This document shows, piece by piece, positions 15,520 through 24,536 of a stretch of DNA of 45,794 bases (position 1 is its first letter; each line of letters begins with the position of its first letter). A program made the position numbers and the translations under genes. Source of the DNA: Acidimicrobiaceae bacterium (lineage in GTDB: Bacteria; Actinomycetota; Acidimicrobiia; Acidimicrobiales; Bog-793). Where the stretch lies: positions 1 to 45,794 of the forward strand of contig PLIM01000153.1 of NCBI GenBank assembly GCA_003139355.1, read 5' to 3'. The notes beneath the pieces were generated by a model. The model was not told the origin of the DNA, did not search any database, and was given only the letters and a program-made list of their open reading frames with translations.

Positions 15520-16128
15520 ATGATCGATCATATTCTCCTCGACGTGATCGCAGCCCTCCGCGAGGCATTCGAGGGCGCGCTCTTGAAACAGCAGGCGGTG
15601 GAAGAGCGTTTCCAGGTCGACGTCTTCCTCGGCGACGTTGCCTTCGAGACCTCCTACAGCCTCCCTGGCGAAGACAGTCCACCGCGTGTCCGGGCAGACC
15701 TCAGCCTCGACTGGCCGACCTGGAGCCAGAGCGCCTACCGGTCATGGTCGATCGGCGAGCCTCCAGCCGAACCGCCGGAGCTCATAGTCGAGATCGCGCT
15801 TCGCGTGCAGCGCCTGGCCGCGACGCCCGATCCGGCAGTGGTGCTCGCCGCGCTTGCCGGTGAGGGACCCGAGTTCGGCTCCGAGAGCCTCGAGCAGTCC
15901 GGGCCGATGATCGAGCAGCTCTACGAACCCTCCTCGGCCACGCCCGCCTGCGCGATCGAGATCGCCTACCAAGGCAGCATCCGGCTCGAAGAGCCGCTCC
16001 TCGACGATCCCACAAAGCTCGACGGCCAGGTCGCCGGACTCGCGCGATGGGTCGCGTCGGCACTCGTGCGCCTTGCGGACCTCAACCTGGTTTTCCTCCC
16101 GCCCGATGAGGACAGCGACCGGGTCTGA
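15520..16128 (+). CDS. Conserved-looking protein of unknown function
   Basis: A 202-residue acidic soluble protein that I do not recognise. It has no signal peptide, membrane segment or familiar motif. It reads as an alpha/beta protein: an N-terminal amphipathic helix (LLDVIAALREAFEGALLKQQ), strands such as FQVDVFLGDVAFETSYSL and ADLSLDWPTWSQSAYRSW, and a final helix with LARWVASALVRLADLNLV. The coding frame is favoured by strong third-position GC, an ATG after TAGCCT (15505-15510) and the absence of a better frame on either strand. It stands alone, divergent from the phosphodiesterase. Confidence 0.65.
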   Translation: MIDHILLDVIAALREAFEGALLKQQAVEERFQVDVFLGDVAFETSYSLPGEDSPPRVRADLSLDWPTWSQSAYRSWSIGEPPAEPPELIVEIALRVQRLAATPDPAVVLAALAGEGPEFGSESLEQSGPMIEQLYEPSSATPACAIEIAYQGSIRLEEPLLDDPTKLDGQVAGLARWVASALVRLADLNLVFLPPDEDSDRV

Positions 16129-16150
16129 CGCAAGATCTCGCGCCATAGGC

Positions 16151-16168
16151 CCGGCGGGCCCCCGCCGG
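16151..16168. terminator. GC-rich hairpin between convergent genes
   Basis: CCGGCGGG-CC-CCCGCCGG is a perfect inverted repeat (effectively 7 bp with a 4-base loop) in the 56-base gap between the convergent unknown gene and the PfkB kinase. There is no T-run on either side. Its position fits a two-way terminator of the U-less type common in high-GC actinobacteria. Confidence 0.5.
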
Positions 16169-16184
16169 CGCCGGTACTGCCGGC

Positions 16185-17240
16185 CTACCAGGGCCCGACA
16201 AGCCCGGCCCGCACCGCCACAGAGTGCAACGAGACCTGGGGCTGCGCGCCGAGGTGGGAGATGACCTCGCCGGCCGCAAGGGCTCCGAGCCGGCCCGCCG
16301 TCTCCAACGGGGCGCCGCGGACGATCCCGTGAAGAACGCCTGCCGCGAAGAGGTCGCCCGCGCCCGTCGTGTCATTCACGCGGCCCACCGGCGGGGCCTG
16401 GACGATCGCGCGCTCACTGCCGTTCAAGAGCACGGCGCCTCGCGCGCCGAGCGTCACCGCGGCCACGAGTCCCGGCCGCTGCAAATCCTCGAGTGCCCCG
16501 GACAAGTCGTCTGCCCCGGTGAAGCGCCGTGCTTCCTCCTCGTTGGCAAACAGCAGATCCACTTCGCCTTCGACGAGCTCGTTCAAGAGCTCGCCATGCC
16601 GTTCGACGAGAAACGGATCCGACAGGCTCAGGGCCACCAGCCCACCGCCAGATTTCGCGAGCTCGACAGCTCGCTCGAGGGCGGCAGCGGTCCCGGGCGA
16701 GTCGAGCAGGTAACCCTCGATGTACACCGCCGCAGCGGTCCCGACGCAGGCCTGCTCGACGGCCTCGACGTCGATGACGACACCCGCGCCCAGGTTCGTC
16801 GCCATCGTGCGCCCCGAGTCGGAGCTGACCAGCACCAGGCATTGGCCGGTGCGGAGATCGACGGCGCTATGGCTCAACACGCACCTGACACCGACTGTCC
16901 CGAGGTCGCGCTCGTACTCGTCACCGAGCAGGTCATGGCCCACGGACCCCACGAATGCCGGGCGGCCGCCCAGAGAGGCAAGCCCCACCGCGGTGTTGGC
17001 TGCCGATCCCCCGGCCACTTGGACCCAGTCACCTACGAGCTCGGCAATCTTCGCGATGCGTTCGCGGTCGACAAGAGTCATCGCGCCCGGCTCGACGCCG
17101 GCTGCTGCGATCGTCGGCGCGTCCACGTGGGCGACTCGGTCGACGATCGCGTGCCCGATGCACACGACGTCGGTTTCTCGCCTACCCGGCTCCTCGTTCG
17201 GGGCACCAAAGGCAAGGCGGCATGATCCGGGCTCCGGCAC
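16185..17240 (-). CDS. PfkB-family carbohydrate/adenosine kinase
   Basis: A PfkB/ribokinase-fold kinase of about 350 residues. It shows TDVVCIGHAIVDRV at the first strand, the first signature GGSAANTAVGLASLGGRPAF, and the second signature with anion hole and catalytic Asp, NDTTGAGDLFAAGVLHGI. Sequence style is closest to adenosine kinases, but substrate cannot be fixed. The start is unclear: the frame opens at 17306, close to the divergent pepN start. GTG 17240 is used, and a later GTG just before CIGHA would remove a poorly conserved leader. It converges on the unknown gene at a hairpin. Confidence 0.88.
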   Translation of the reverse strand: MPEPGSCRLAFGAPNEEPGRRETDVVCIGHAIVDRVAHVDAPTIAAAGVEPGAMTLVDRERIAKIAELVGDWVQVAGGSAANTAVGLASLGGRPAFVGSVGHDLLGDEYERDLGTVGVRCVLSHSAVDLRTGQCLVLVSSDSGRTMATNLGAGVVIDVEAVEQACVGTAAAVYIEGYLLDSPGTAAALERAVELAKSGGGLVALSLSDPFLVERHGELLNELVEGEVDLLFANEEEARRFTGADDLSGALEDLQRPGLVAAVTLGARGAVLLNGSERAIVQAPPVGRVNDTTGAGDLFAAGVLHGIVRGAPLETAGRLGALAAGEVISHLGAQPQVSLHSVAVRAGLVGPW

Positions 17241-17323
17241 GAGTCCCGACCGTAGCCGGTGAGACGCCACAGATGGCTGGTAACGCCACGCACGGCCAGT
17301 AGCCACGCCACGGCTAATCTTCG

Positions 17324-19942
17324 GTGTCCGTGACTCTGAACACCGACGAGAGCGACTTCAGGCTCCCCCGCGACGTCGTACCGACGCGCTACGAGCTCAC
17401 GATCGTGCCTGACCTGGACGCCGCGACATTTCTCGGCCACGAGCGGATCGAGCTCGACGTCACGTCCGCCAGAAGCTCGATCGTTTGCAACGCCGCGGAG
17501 CTTCAGATCTCGAATGCCACGCTGAGCTGGCCCGATGACTCGCCCGAGCCCGAAGTCCTCGACATCTGTTTCGACGAGGATCTCGAGCGCGTCAGCTTCA
17601 CCGCGCCCCGCCAGATCTTGCCGGGCCCGTGCGTCCTCGAGTGCGATTTCGCCGGCGTGCTGAACGACAAGCTCCGTGGCTTCTATCGCAGCACGTTCCG
17701 TGACGAATATGGCAACGAGCACGTCATCGCGACGACCCAGTTCGAGTCGACCGACGCAAGGAGGGCGTTCCCCTGCTGGGACGAACCAGACCGCAAGGCT
17801 GTGTTCTCCATCTCGCTCGAGGTCGGTTCGGGCCTCCTCGCGATCTCCAACGGCGCCGAAGTATGCGCGACCGAGCTTTCAAGTGGCAAGCGTCGCCTCG
17901 AGTTCACCGACACGATCCCGATGTCGACCTACCTGGTCGCCTTCGTCATCGGCCCTCTCGAGGCCACCGACGTCGTGGATGTGGACGGAACCGCGCTGCG
18001 CGTGGTTCACACCGCAGGAAAGGCGCACCTGACCGCGTTTGCTCTCGAAGCCGGCGCGCACGCGCTCGGGTACTACACCAAGTACTTTGGCCAGCCCTTC
18101 CCAGGCGACAAGCTCGACCTGGTCGCGATCCCCGACTTCGCCTGGGGTGCGATGGAGAACCTCGGATGTGCGACCTTCCGTGAGACCGCGCTGCTCACCG
18201 ACCCCGCTCATTCGGCCCGCAACGAGCTCGAGCGCGTCGCCGGGGTGGTCGAGCACGAGATCGCACACATGTGGTTCGGCGACCTCGTGACCATGAGCTG
18301 GTGGAACGGCATCTGGCTGAACGAGGCGTTCGCGACCTACATGACCCTTTGCTGCCTGGACGACTTCAAGCCTGAGTACCAATGCTGGGTCGGATTCAGT
18401 CGCGATCGGGAGATTGCACTCGCCCTCGACGGGCTCCACACGACGCGGCCGATCGAGTTCCCGGTGCGCACGCCCGACGAAGTCGACTCGATGTTCGACC
18501 CCCTCACCTACGAGAAGGGCGGCAGCCTTCTTCGGATGCTCGAGCAGTACATCGGCGCCGAACGCTTCCGCGACGGTGTCCGCCGGTACCTTGCGGCTCA
18601 CCGCTACGGCAACACCGAGACAACCGACTTGTGGGACGCGATCGAGGAGGCGGCCGAGGAACTTCCGGTCCGCGCGCTCATGGACTCGTGGATCTTCCAG
18701 GGTGGCCATCCGCTCCTGACTGCTCGCGCGGACGGTTCCGAGGTTCTGCTCACTCAAGAGCCCTTCTCCTACCTGCCTGCCGCAGACAGACCCGCGGGCT
18801 CGGGGCCGAGCGCGATCGGCTCGGGGTGGCTCGTCCCCGTGGCGATACAGGCACGCCCTCGCAACGGTCGATCCGCCGGCGCGCAGCGCCGCTACGAGCT
18901 CCTGCGCGAACAGCCCATACGCTTCGCACCGGGGCAACGGATGCTCGTTGTCAACGCCGGAGGAAACGGCGTCTACCGACTGCGCTACGAAGGCGGGCTG
19001 CTCGACGGCATCCTCGACGGTCTCGACCGTCTCGAGCCGCTCGAGCGCTTCACGCTCGTGGCCGACACCTGGGCATGTGCACTGGCCGGCTCGGTGCCCC
19101 TCGGGCAATTCCTCGCCCTCCTGCGGCGTCTCGAGGGAGACAAGGACCCGAGCGTGTGGACGATGGTCGCGGGGGCGCTCGGTCTCTTGGACTTTGCCGT
19201 CGCCGAGGCTGACCGCTGTGTGCTCGAAGCCTTCATCCGGTCACTGATCGGACCGGAGCTCGAGCTCCTCGGCTGGGACCGCCGTGAGGACGACGACAGC
19301 CAAGCGCCGCGGCGTCGTGCAGTTCTCATCGCAATACTCGGCACTATCGGCGCCGATGATCGCGTGCGAGCAGAGAGCCGCGACCGCTTCGCCGCGCTCG
19401 GCCAGGGTGCTTCGCTGGACGTGGACACCGCAGCGGCCATCCTCCACGTCGTGGCAACCACTGCAGGACGCGCCGAGTACAACGCGCTCCTGACGCGGTT
19501 CCGCTCCCCGTCCGACCCGTGGGAGGAGAGGCGCTATCGCGATTCGCTCGGCTATGTCCGCGATCCGGAACTGGTCGCGGACATCTGCGAACTGTGCCTG
19601 ACCGAGATCAGGAGCCAGGACGCTCCCTATCTCCTGGGCTCACTGCTGACCAACCGCGTCGCCGGTCCCCAGGTCTGGGAGTTCGTGTCCGGTCACTGGC
19701 ACACGCTCCTGGAGCGATACCCGGCAAACTTGATCACACGGATGCTCGAGATCTCGCGTCTGTGCCAGCTCGACTCGGACTGTGCGCCCCAACTTCCGCG
19801 CGAGGTGACGGAGTTCTGTGCGGCTCATCCCCTCGGCGGCCTGCAGCGGGCTGTGGACCAGAGTCTCGAACGCCTCGCGGTGAACGTCAGATTTGTGATG
19901 AAACACCGGCCGCTTCTCGGGTCCCTTCTCGCCAAGGCATGA
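17324..19942 (+). CDS. pepN: Aminopeptidase N (M1 family)
   Basis: An 872-residue M1 zinc metallopeptidase. The N-terminal beta domain comes first, then the substrate-binding WGAMENLGC, then the zinc motif HEIAHMWFGD and, 18 residues on, NEAFA with the third ligand. A large ERAP1-like C-terminal helical domain of about 300 residues follows. It should remove N-terminal amino acids from peptides in the cytosol; there is no signal peptide. Starts at GTG 17324 or GTG 17330. TAATCT at 17315-17320 is a likely -10, which would place the transcript start near the second GTG and make a leaderless message from 17330 reasonable. Confidence 0.95.
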   Translation: MSVTLNTDESDFRLPRDVVPTRYELTIVPDLDAATFLGHERIELDVTSARSSIVCNAAELQISNATLSWPDDSPEPEVLDICFDEDLERVSFTAPRQILPGPCVLECDFAGVLNDKLRGFYRSTFRDEYGNEHVIATTQFESTDARRAFPCWDEPDRKAVFSISLEVGSGLLAISNGAEVCATELSSGKRRLEFTDTIPMSTYLVAFVIGPLEATDVVDVDGTALRVVHTAGKAHLTAFALEAGAHALGYYTKYFGQPFPGDKLDLVAIPDFAWGAMENLGCATFRETALLTDPAHSARNELERVAGVVEHEIAHMWFGDLVTMSWWNGIWLNEAFATYMTLCCLDDFKPEYQCWVGFSRDREIALALDGLHTTRPIEFPVRTPDEVDSMFDPLTYEKGGSLLRMLEQYIGAERFRDGVRRYLAAHRYGNTETTDLWDAIEEAAEELPVRALMDSWIFQGGHPLLTARADGSEVLLTQEPFSYLPAADRPAGSGPSAIGSGWLVPVAIQARPRNGRSAGAQRRYELLREQPIRFAPGQRMLVVNAGGNGVYRLRYEGGLLDGILDGLDRLEPLERFTLVADTWACALAGSVPLGQFLALLRRLEGDKDPSVWTMVAGALGLLDFAVAEADRCVLEAFIRSLIGPELELLGWDRREDDDSQAPRRRAVLIAILGTIGADDRVRAESRDRFAALGQGASLDVDTAAAILHVVATTAGRAEYNALLTRFRSPSDPWEERRYRDSLGYVRDPELVADICELCLTEIRSQDAPYLLGSLLTNRVAGPQVWEFVSGHWHTLLERYPANLITRMLEISRLCQLDSDCAPQLPREVTEFCAAHPLGGLQRAVDQSLERLAVNVRFVMKHRPLLGSLLAKA

Positions 19943-19957
19943 GCCTCGGCGGTAGCG

Positions 19958-20569
19958 GTGAACCTCGCCATCGCGACGACGACGTTCGCGCTTGTCATCC
20001 CGGCGGAGCTGCCTGACAAGACCTTCATCTCCTGCCTGGTTCTCTCGTCGCGTCACCGCCCACTTCCTGTCTGGGTCGGAGCTGTCTCTGCGCTCGTCCT
20101 CCAGGCCGGCCTCGCCGTGGTCGCGGGCGGCCTGCTCACCCTTCTGCCGAGGCTCGCTGTGCGCTCGGTGGTGGCGGCGTTGTTCCTCGGCGGTGCGGCC
20201 TACCTCCTGGCGACCACGGAACGGGCCGAACGGAAGCGGGGCGAGCTGCTGGCCTCTGGAGAGGAGCAGTCGCTGGCCGATGGGCGCTCGAGCTTCTGGC
20301 GCGTCACCGCCATCACCTTCACGGTGGTCGCCGTGGCGGAGTTCGGCGACATCACCCAGGTGCTTATAGCCAACCTGACCGCGCACTACCGGGACGGCTC
20401 GGCGGTGTTCACGGGCGCGGCGGCTGCTTTTGCACTCGTGTCGGTCGTCGGGGTGCTTGCCGGCCGGACGATCACACGCTGGGTCCCGCTCGCGGCCGTC
20501 CGGCGCCTCTCGGGCCTGGCGCTGCTGGGCTTCGGCATCTACTCGATCGTCTCGCTCGCCACAGGCTGA
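19958..20569 (+). CDS. GDT1/TMEM165 (UPF0016) family cation transporter
   Basis: A 203-residue membrane protein with six predicted helices in two halves. Each half carries the family motif in a divergent form: ELPDKTF at the start of helix 1, and EFGDITQ in the second half where E-x-G-D-K/R is usual. Family members move Mn2+ or Ca2+ in exchange for protons; bacterial ones (MneA, MneP-like) export manganese. The Asp/Lys changes (P for G in the first copy, I for K/R in the second) deserve caution on selectivity. GTG 19958 lies 15 bases after pepN, so cotranscription is likely. Confidence 0.85.
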   Translation: MNLAIATTTFALVIPAELPDKTFISCLVLSSRHRPLPVWVGAVSALVLQAGLAVVAGGLLTLLPRLAVRSVVAALFLGGAAYLLATTERAERKRGELLASGEEQSLADGRSSFWRVTAITFTVVAVAEFGDITQVLIANLTAHYRDGSAVFTGAAAAFALVSVVGVLAGRTITRWVPLAAVRRLSGLALLGFGIYSIVSLATG

Positions 20570-20597
20570 CACGCGACCCTGCCATGAACGAGCGCGG

Positions 20598-21320
20598 ATG
20601 AGCTCTCTCTCCAGACAGCAGCACCTGCTGGAAACGGCCCGGGCGACCAAGGGCTTCATGCCCGACGACGAGGGTCTTGCACTTGCCGCCGTCGCCGAGC
20701 GCTCCACCGCCTTGGGCTTCTCCTCCATTGTCGAGGTCGGCGCCTACTGCGGCCGATCGACCCTGTACCTCGCTACGGGGATCGCCCGGGCTGTGAGCTT
20801 GGGTGCAGCACCCGCTGTGATCTTCAGCGTCGACCATCATCGCGGCTCAGAGGAGAACCAGGCGGGCTGGAAGCACCACGACGACACACTCGTCGACCGG
20901 GAGACCGGCCGGATGGACACCCTTCCGTTCTGGAGAAGAGCCCTGGAAGCAGCCGGCGCGGAGGATCTCGCCGTCGCAATCGTCGGTGACTCGCCCGCCA
21001 TCGCCGCTCGCTGGAACGTCGCCGCCGGCTTGGTGTTCATCGACGGGGGCCACGGCGAGGCAGCAGCCCAGGCGGACTACTGCGGCTGGGCCCCCCGCGT
21101 GGCCGACAGTGGCTGGCTTGCCATTCACGACGTGTTCTGTGACCCCGCCGACGGCGGGCGCCCTCCGTTCGAGATCTACAGGCGTGCGCTCAGCTCTGGC
21201 GAGTTCGAGGAGGAGGACTCGGCACAGACCGGGAGCCTGCGCGTGCTCAGGCGGCTGTCCGGCTCCCGTCCCGCGTCGAGGTCGAGGCCACGAGGGAGCG
21301 ACCCGCCGACAAACAGCTGA
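20598..21320 (+). CDS. Class I SAM-dependent methyltransferase (Methyltransf_24 type)
   Basis: A 240-residue methyltransferase. Motif I is SIVEVGAYCGRSTLYLATG, the acidic turn FSVDHHRGSEEN follows, and VFIDGGHGEAAAQADY plus WLAIHDVFCDP match the Methyltransf_24 layout of small-molecule and sugar methyltransferases. The substrate is unknown. ATG 20598 is chosen; the longer frame overlaps the GDT1 gene out of frame. A six-codon open frame (ATG 20584) ends in ATGA at this start. Its last 145 bases overlap tail-to-tail with the minus-strand gene ending at 21176, so one or both ends may be read-through extensions. Confidence 0.85.
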   Translation: MSSLSRQQHLLETARATKGFMPDDEGLALAAVAERSTALGFSSIVEVGAYCGRSTLYLATGIARAVSLGAAPAVIFSVDHHRGSEENQAGWKHHDDTLVDRETGRMDTLPFWRRALEAAGAEDLAVAIVGDSPAIAARWNVAAGLVFIDGGHGEAAAQADYCGWAPRVADSGWLAIHDVFCDPADGGRPPFEIYRRALSSGEFEEEDSAQTGSLRVLRRLSGSRPASRSRPRGSDPPTNS

Positions 21321-22309
21321 GCGGCGGGGCTGAGCATGTTCAGCGCGTCTTCGGCAAGCACGATCGCAGCTGCGGTGTAGCTCGACTGCTCGCCCGGCGG
21401 GTACGTCGACTGCTCCGGGTACACCACGCCGGTGGTATACGAACCGTCTGGACAACGGTGCTGTCGGGCCCATCCGAGCAGGGCCGCGGCCTGGTCGCGA
21501 CGCCCGATCGAGAGCAGGGCGATGGCGCACTCGGCCGTCTCCGCGGCCGTCACCCACGGTCGATGCGAGACACAACGCACGCCCCGTTGCTCGATCACAA
21601 ACTCGGACCATCGCTCATCGATGCGGTCCGATGCCGTCTGGGCGTCGAGCGCGTCAACCAGCACCGGGTAGTACCAGTCCATCGCGAACTCGTCCTTCGA
21701 AGCGAAGCCGCCAGCATTGTGGGCGACCGCGTGCCGCAGACGGCCGGCGGCGAGCTCCCAGTCCGGGCGCTCCAGTCCCAGCTGGGAGGCGCATGCGATG
21801 GCGCACCGGAGGCTGAAGTACGCCGAGGAGGAGCCGGTCAACAGCCCATAGCGCCCCGGTGTCCCGTCGGGGGCGACGGACCACACCAGCTCCCCGCCAG
21901 GCCGCTGCCAGCTGAGGACAAAGTCGATGGCGAGCTCGACCGAACCCCAGAGATCCTCGAGGAAGCCCGAGTCCCTGGTGACGAGGAAGTGGTGCCACAC
22001 GCCGGTCGCCACGTAGGCGCAGACATTGGTGTCCAGGCGGGGCTCCTCGATCTTGCCGTTCGCCAGGTAGTACGTGTGCCACGACCCGTCAGGGCGCTGG
22101 GTCGCGCGCAACCATTCGTAAGCGAGCTCGGCCTCGTGCACCGCGCCGCCCACGGCAAGCGCCATCGCGGCCTCGACGTGGTTCCATGGGTCAGCGTGAC
22201 CGCCGCCGAACCAAGGGATCATGCCGTCTTGCAACTGGACAGCACGAATCGACTCGACGGTCTCGGCGATCAATCGGCCGCCGGCGACGTGCCCGAAGGG
22301 CGTGATCAT
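21176..22309 (-). CDS. (Alpha/alpha)-barrel protein of the prenyltransferase/squalene-cyclase-like superfamily
   Basis: A 377-residue protein of repeated helix pairs. Typical barrel repeats are visible: ESIRAVQLQDGMIPWFGGGH, AYEWLRATQRPDGSWHTYYL, AIDFVLSWQRPGGELVW and LGWARQHRCPDGSYTTGVVY. Such proteins are often named prenyltransferase in databases, but GH15-like or epimerase-like roles are equally possible. The ATG overlaps the upstream methyltransferase stop by one base (TGATG), so it is the third gene of a coupled operon after a GT4 glycosyltransferase and a methyltransferase. The context points to making or trimming a glycosylated metabolite or cell-surface glycan. The last about 45 residues run into the convergent gene and may not be conserved. 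Confidence 0.8.
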   Translation of the reverse strand: MITPFGHVAGGRLIAETVESIRAVQLQDGMIPWFGGGHADPWNHVEAAMALAVGGAVHEAELAYEWLRATQRPDGSWHTYYLANGKIEEPRLDTNVCAYVATGVWHHFLVTRDSGFLEDLWGSVELAIDFVLSWQRPGGELVWSVAPDGTPGRYGLLTGSSSAYFSLRCAIACASQLGLERPDWELAAGRLRHAVAHNAGGFASKDEFAMDWYYPVLVDALDAQTASDRIDERWSEFVIEQRGVRCVSHRPWVTAAETAECAIALLSIGRRDQAAALLGWARQHRCPDGSYTTGVVYPEQSTYPPGEQSSYTAAAIVLAEDALNMLSPAAQLFVGGSLPRGLDLDAGREPDSRLSTRRLPVCAESSSSNSPELSARL

Positions 22310-23022
22310 CACTTGGCGTGCCTCAGGTAGACAACAAGGCTCTTGCCCAGAAACGGGTTGAGGAGCTTCTCGGGAACGCGGGTGACAGGCGTGCGAGCCG
22401 TGATGTCCCACACGAGGAGACGGTGGTAGCTGCGAACGGCGAAACAGCGGTCGTTCTCCGGCCCGACGAGGCACCGCAACCACCAGTACGGGCTGTGCAG
22501 CGCGTGCGCGTGATGGGACGCGACCAATTCCAGGCCCGCGTCCTCGAGCCGCCCGAGCAGCTGGCGTCGGCGGTAGATCCGCAGGTGCCCGCCCGGAACG
22601 CTGTGGTACTGCTCGGAGAGCGACCAGTTGACGAGCTCGGGGCCGTACCGGGGAACGCTGATCGCGAGCAAGCCGCCGGGCCGAAGCACCCGAGAAAGCT
22701 CGGCCATCGCCGAAGAGTCGTCGGGGAGGTGCTCGAGCACCTCGGCACAGATGACCTTGTCGAAAGCCCCATCAGGAAACGGCAGTCTCAGCGCGTCACC
22801 CCTCACCCCCGCTCCCGCCCCGCCCTCGGGGACCTCCCCGGCCTCGACCATTGCCATCATCAGGCCGATGACGCCCTTGACCTCGCCTGGGTCCGCGTCG
22901 AGGGCAACGACAACAGCACCGCGGCGCAGGCAACCGAAGGCGTGGCGACCCCCACCACAGCCCATGTCGAGCACGCGCTCGGCCGGACGCAGGCCGAGGC
23001 GGTCGAAGTCGACGGTCAGCAC
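22309..23022 (-). CDS. Class I SAM-dependent methyltransferase (Methyltransf_11 type)
   Basis: A 237-residue methyltransferase. Motif I is RVLDMGCGGGRHAFGCLRRG, motif II VVALDADPGEV, and motif IV FDKVICAEVLEHLPDDSSAM followed by VLRPGGLLAISVP. The C-terminal part (HLRIYRRRQLLGRLEDAGLE) is typical of enzymes acting on sugars or quinone-like substrates. GTG 23022 is chosen: it overlaps the GT4 stop by 7 bases and restores a normal N-terminus. The frame stays open much further upstream only because it shadows the GT gene. Middle gene of a three-gene coupled operon. Confidence 0.88.
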   Translation of the reverse strand: MLTVDFDRLGLRPAERVLDMGCGGGRHAFGCLRRGAVVVALDADPGEVKGVIGLMMAMVEAGEVPEGGAGAGVRGDALRLPFPDGAFDKVICAEVLEHLPDDSSAMAELSRVLRPGGLLAISVPRYGPELVNWSLSEQYHSVPGGHLRIYRRRQLLGRLEDAGLELVASHHAHALHSPYWWLRCLVGPENDRCFAVRSYHRLLVWDITARTPVTRVPEKLLNPFLGKSLVVYLRHAK

Positions 23023-24386
23023 GGCGCCGAGTGGGAGGACGCGACTTCTCGGGCCACCGCGGCCGGCTGAACCCCAGTGGCCGCCCTCCCGCAGGACGCC
23101 AGGTCCCCGGCGCGCTCGGCGAACCGGCGGGACGCCAGAAGCCCGAAGTACTGCTCGGCAGTGGCTCGAGCCGTGACGGGCCAGGTGAAGCGCTCGGCCG
23201 TGCGCTTGCGGCCGGCTGCCCCGAGGCAGGAGCGCAGCGCCGGCTCGGAAAGGGCCGTGAGAATGGCCCTGGCGAGCGAGCCCGGATCGTTCGGACGCAC
23301 GAGCAGCGCCGAGACGCCGTTTGGCCCGGCGACCTCGGGCAGCGCTCCGCCGGTGGTCGCGATGAGCGGGACGCCGCAAGCCATGGCCTCGATCGCCGGC
23401 AACGAAAAGCCCTCGTACAGTGATGGCACGACGGCGATCTCGGCTTGGGCGTAGAGATCGACGATCGCCTGGTCGCTCAGCCCCGAGACGAAGCGAACTG
23501 CGCGTGCCAGCCCGAACCGGTCCAGCGCGGCAGGGATCGCGCTCCCGTCTCTCAGGCGGCCGATGACCAGGAGATGGGCGTCCTGGCGCTCCGTGCGAAC
23601 CTTCGCGAGCGCCTCCAGAAGCGGAACCAGCCCTTTCATAGGCACATCCGAGCTCGCCGTGGTCATGATCCGGCCTGGCACGCGCGCCACGCCGGGCATC
23701 GGCCGGAAGACCGAGCCGTCGACGCCGACCGGGACGACCGAAATGTGCTCCGGCGCGACGCCGAGCTGGTCCGCGATGTCGCGCCGCGACGATTCGGAAA
23801 CGGTCACGATCCGCTGCACCTGGCGTGCGACCCGTGCCTGCATCCTGACGAAGCCGTACCAGCGCCTGAGGGTCAACCGCCGCCGCCACCCGTCAGCATG
23901 AGCCAGGTCGAGCTCGCGGTCGACGGTGATGGGGTGGTGAATCGTCGCGAGCACCGGCCAGCCGTCGTTCATCATGCCGATGATGCCCGAGCCGAGAGTT
24001 TGATTGTCGTGGACGAGATCGAAGTCCCCGAGACGCCCGGCCAGGAGGCGGCGCGCCCTCAGACTGAAGGTGAGCGGCTCGGGAAAGCCGGCCGTGCACA
24101 TCAGCGCGAACTCGAGAAGGTCCACTGACGAGGTGAACTCGCGCAGTCTCGGAACACGAAACGGATCCGGTTCGCGGTACAGGTCCAGGCTCGCAACCTT
24201 CACCAGCTCCACGGGTTCTTCGAGCTCGGGATACGGCGGCCCCGAGAACACCGTCACCGAATGACCGAGCGCCGCGAGCTCGCCCGTGAGGTGGCGCGTA
24301 TAGACACCCTGACCACCACAGCGCGGGTTTCCCCTGTACACGAGGTACGCGATGCGCAGGCGGCGGGGCCGAGCTGGCTCCTGCAT
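23016..24386 (-). CDS. GT4-family glycosyltransferase
   Basis: A 456-residue GT-B glycosyltransferase. The N-terminal acceptor domain begins IAYLVYRGNPRCGGQGVYTR, a Gly-rich loop typical of GT4. The C-terminal donor domain shows TTASSDVPMKGLVPLLEALA and SLYEGFSLPAIEAMACGVPL with the E-x7-E signature. Sugar donor and acceptor are unknown. It is the first gene of the glycosyltransferase-methyltransferase-barrel operon, with ATG 24386 and GAGG about 9 bases upstream. The last 35-40 residues are low-complexity. Confidence 0.9.
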   Translation of the reverse strand: MQEPARPRRLRIAYLVYRGNPRCGGQGVYTRHLTGELAALGHSVTVFSGPPYPELEEPVELVKVASLDLYREPDPFRVPRLREFTSSVDLLEFALMCTAGFPEPLTFSLRARRLLAGRLGDFDLVHDNQTLGSGIIGMMNDGWPVLATIHHPITVDRELDLAHADGWRRRLTLRRWYGFVRMQARVARQVQRIVTVSESSRRDIADQLGVAPEHISVVPVGVDGSVFRPMPGVARVPGRIMTTASSDVPMKGLVPLLEALAKVRTERQDAHLLVIGRLRDGSAIPAALDRFGLARAVRFVSGLSDQAIVDLYAQAEIAVVPSLYEGFSLPAIEAMACGVPLIATTGGALPEVAGPNGVSALLVRPNDPGSLARAILTALSEPALRSCLGAAGRKRTAERFTWPVTARATAEQYFGLLASRRFAERAGDLASCGRAATGVQPAAVAREVASSHSAPC

Positions 24387-24482
24387 ACCTGTTCAGCCTC
24401 CCCCGCACAGCTCCGATACGCAAGGTGACCGCCGCCTGGCCGACCGGCAACCAGGCCCTTTTCAGTCCGCCGCGGTCTTCAC

Positions 24483-24536
24483 TACTATGGAGCTGTGCGG
24501 ATCGCCGTGTGCCGATCGCGCTGGGCCTCCCTCTGA
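24483..24536 (+). promoter_or_regulatory. Promoter and possible leaderless leader ORF before the MgtE-N/CBS gene
   Basis: TACTAT at 24483-24488 is a consensus-type -10. Six bases later GTG 24495 opens a 13-codon frame (MRIAVCRSRWASL) whose TGA overlaps the ATG of the next gene by one base (TGATG). The layout fits a leaderless leader peptide coupled to the main gene. It could be chance; a second in-frame GTG at 24509 could instead be the real start of the main protein. Confidence 0.35.

Noticed and set aside
17879-19108. Minus-strand 409-codon open frame opposite pepN
   Set aside because: Lies entirely within the zinc-peptidase coding region and shows no domain.
19640-20728. Minus-strand 362-codon open frame opposite the GDT1 and methyltransferase genes
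   Set aside because: Arg/Glu-rich, low-complexity translation with no motif, opposite two recognisable genes.
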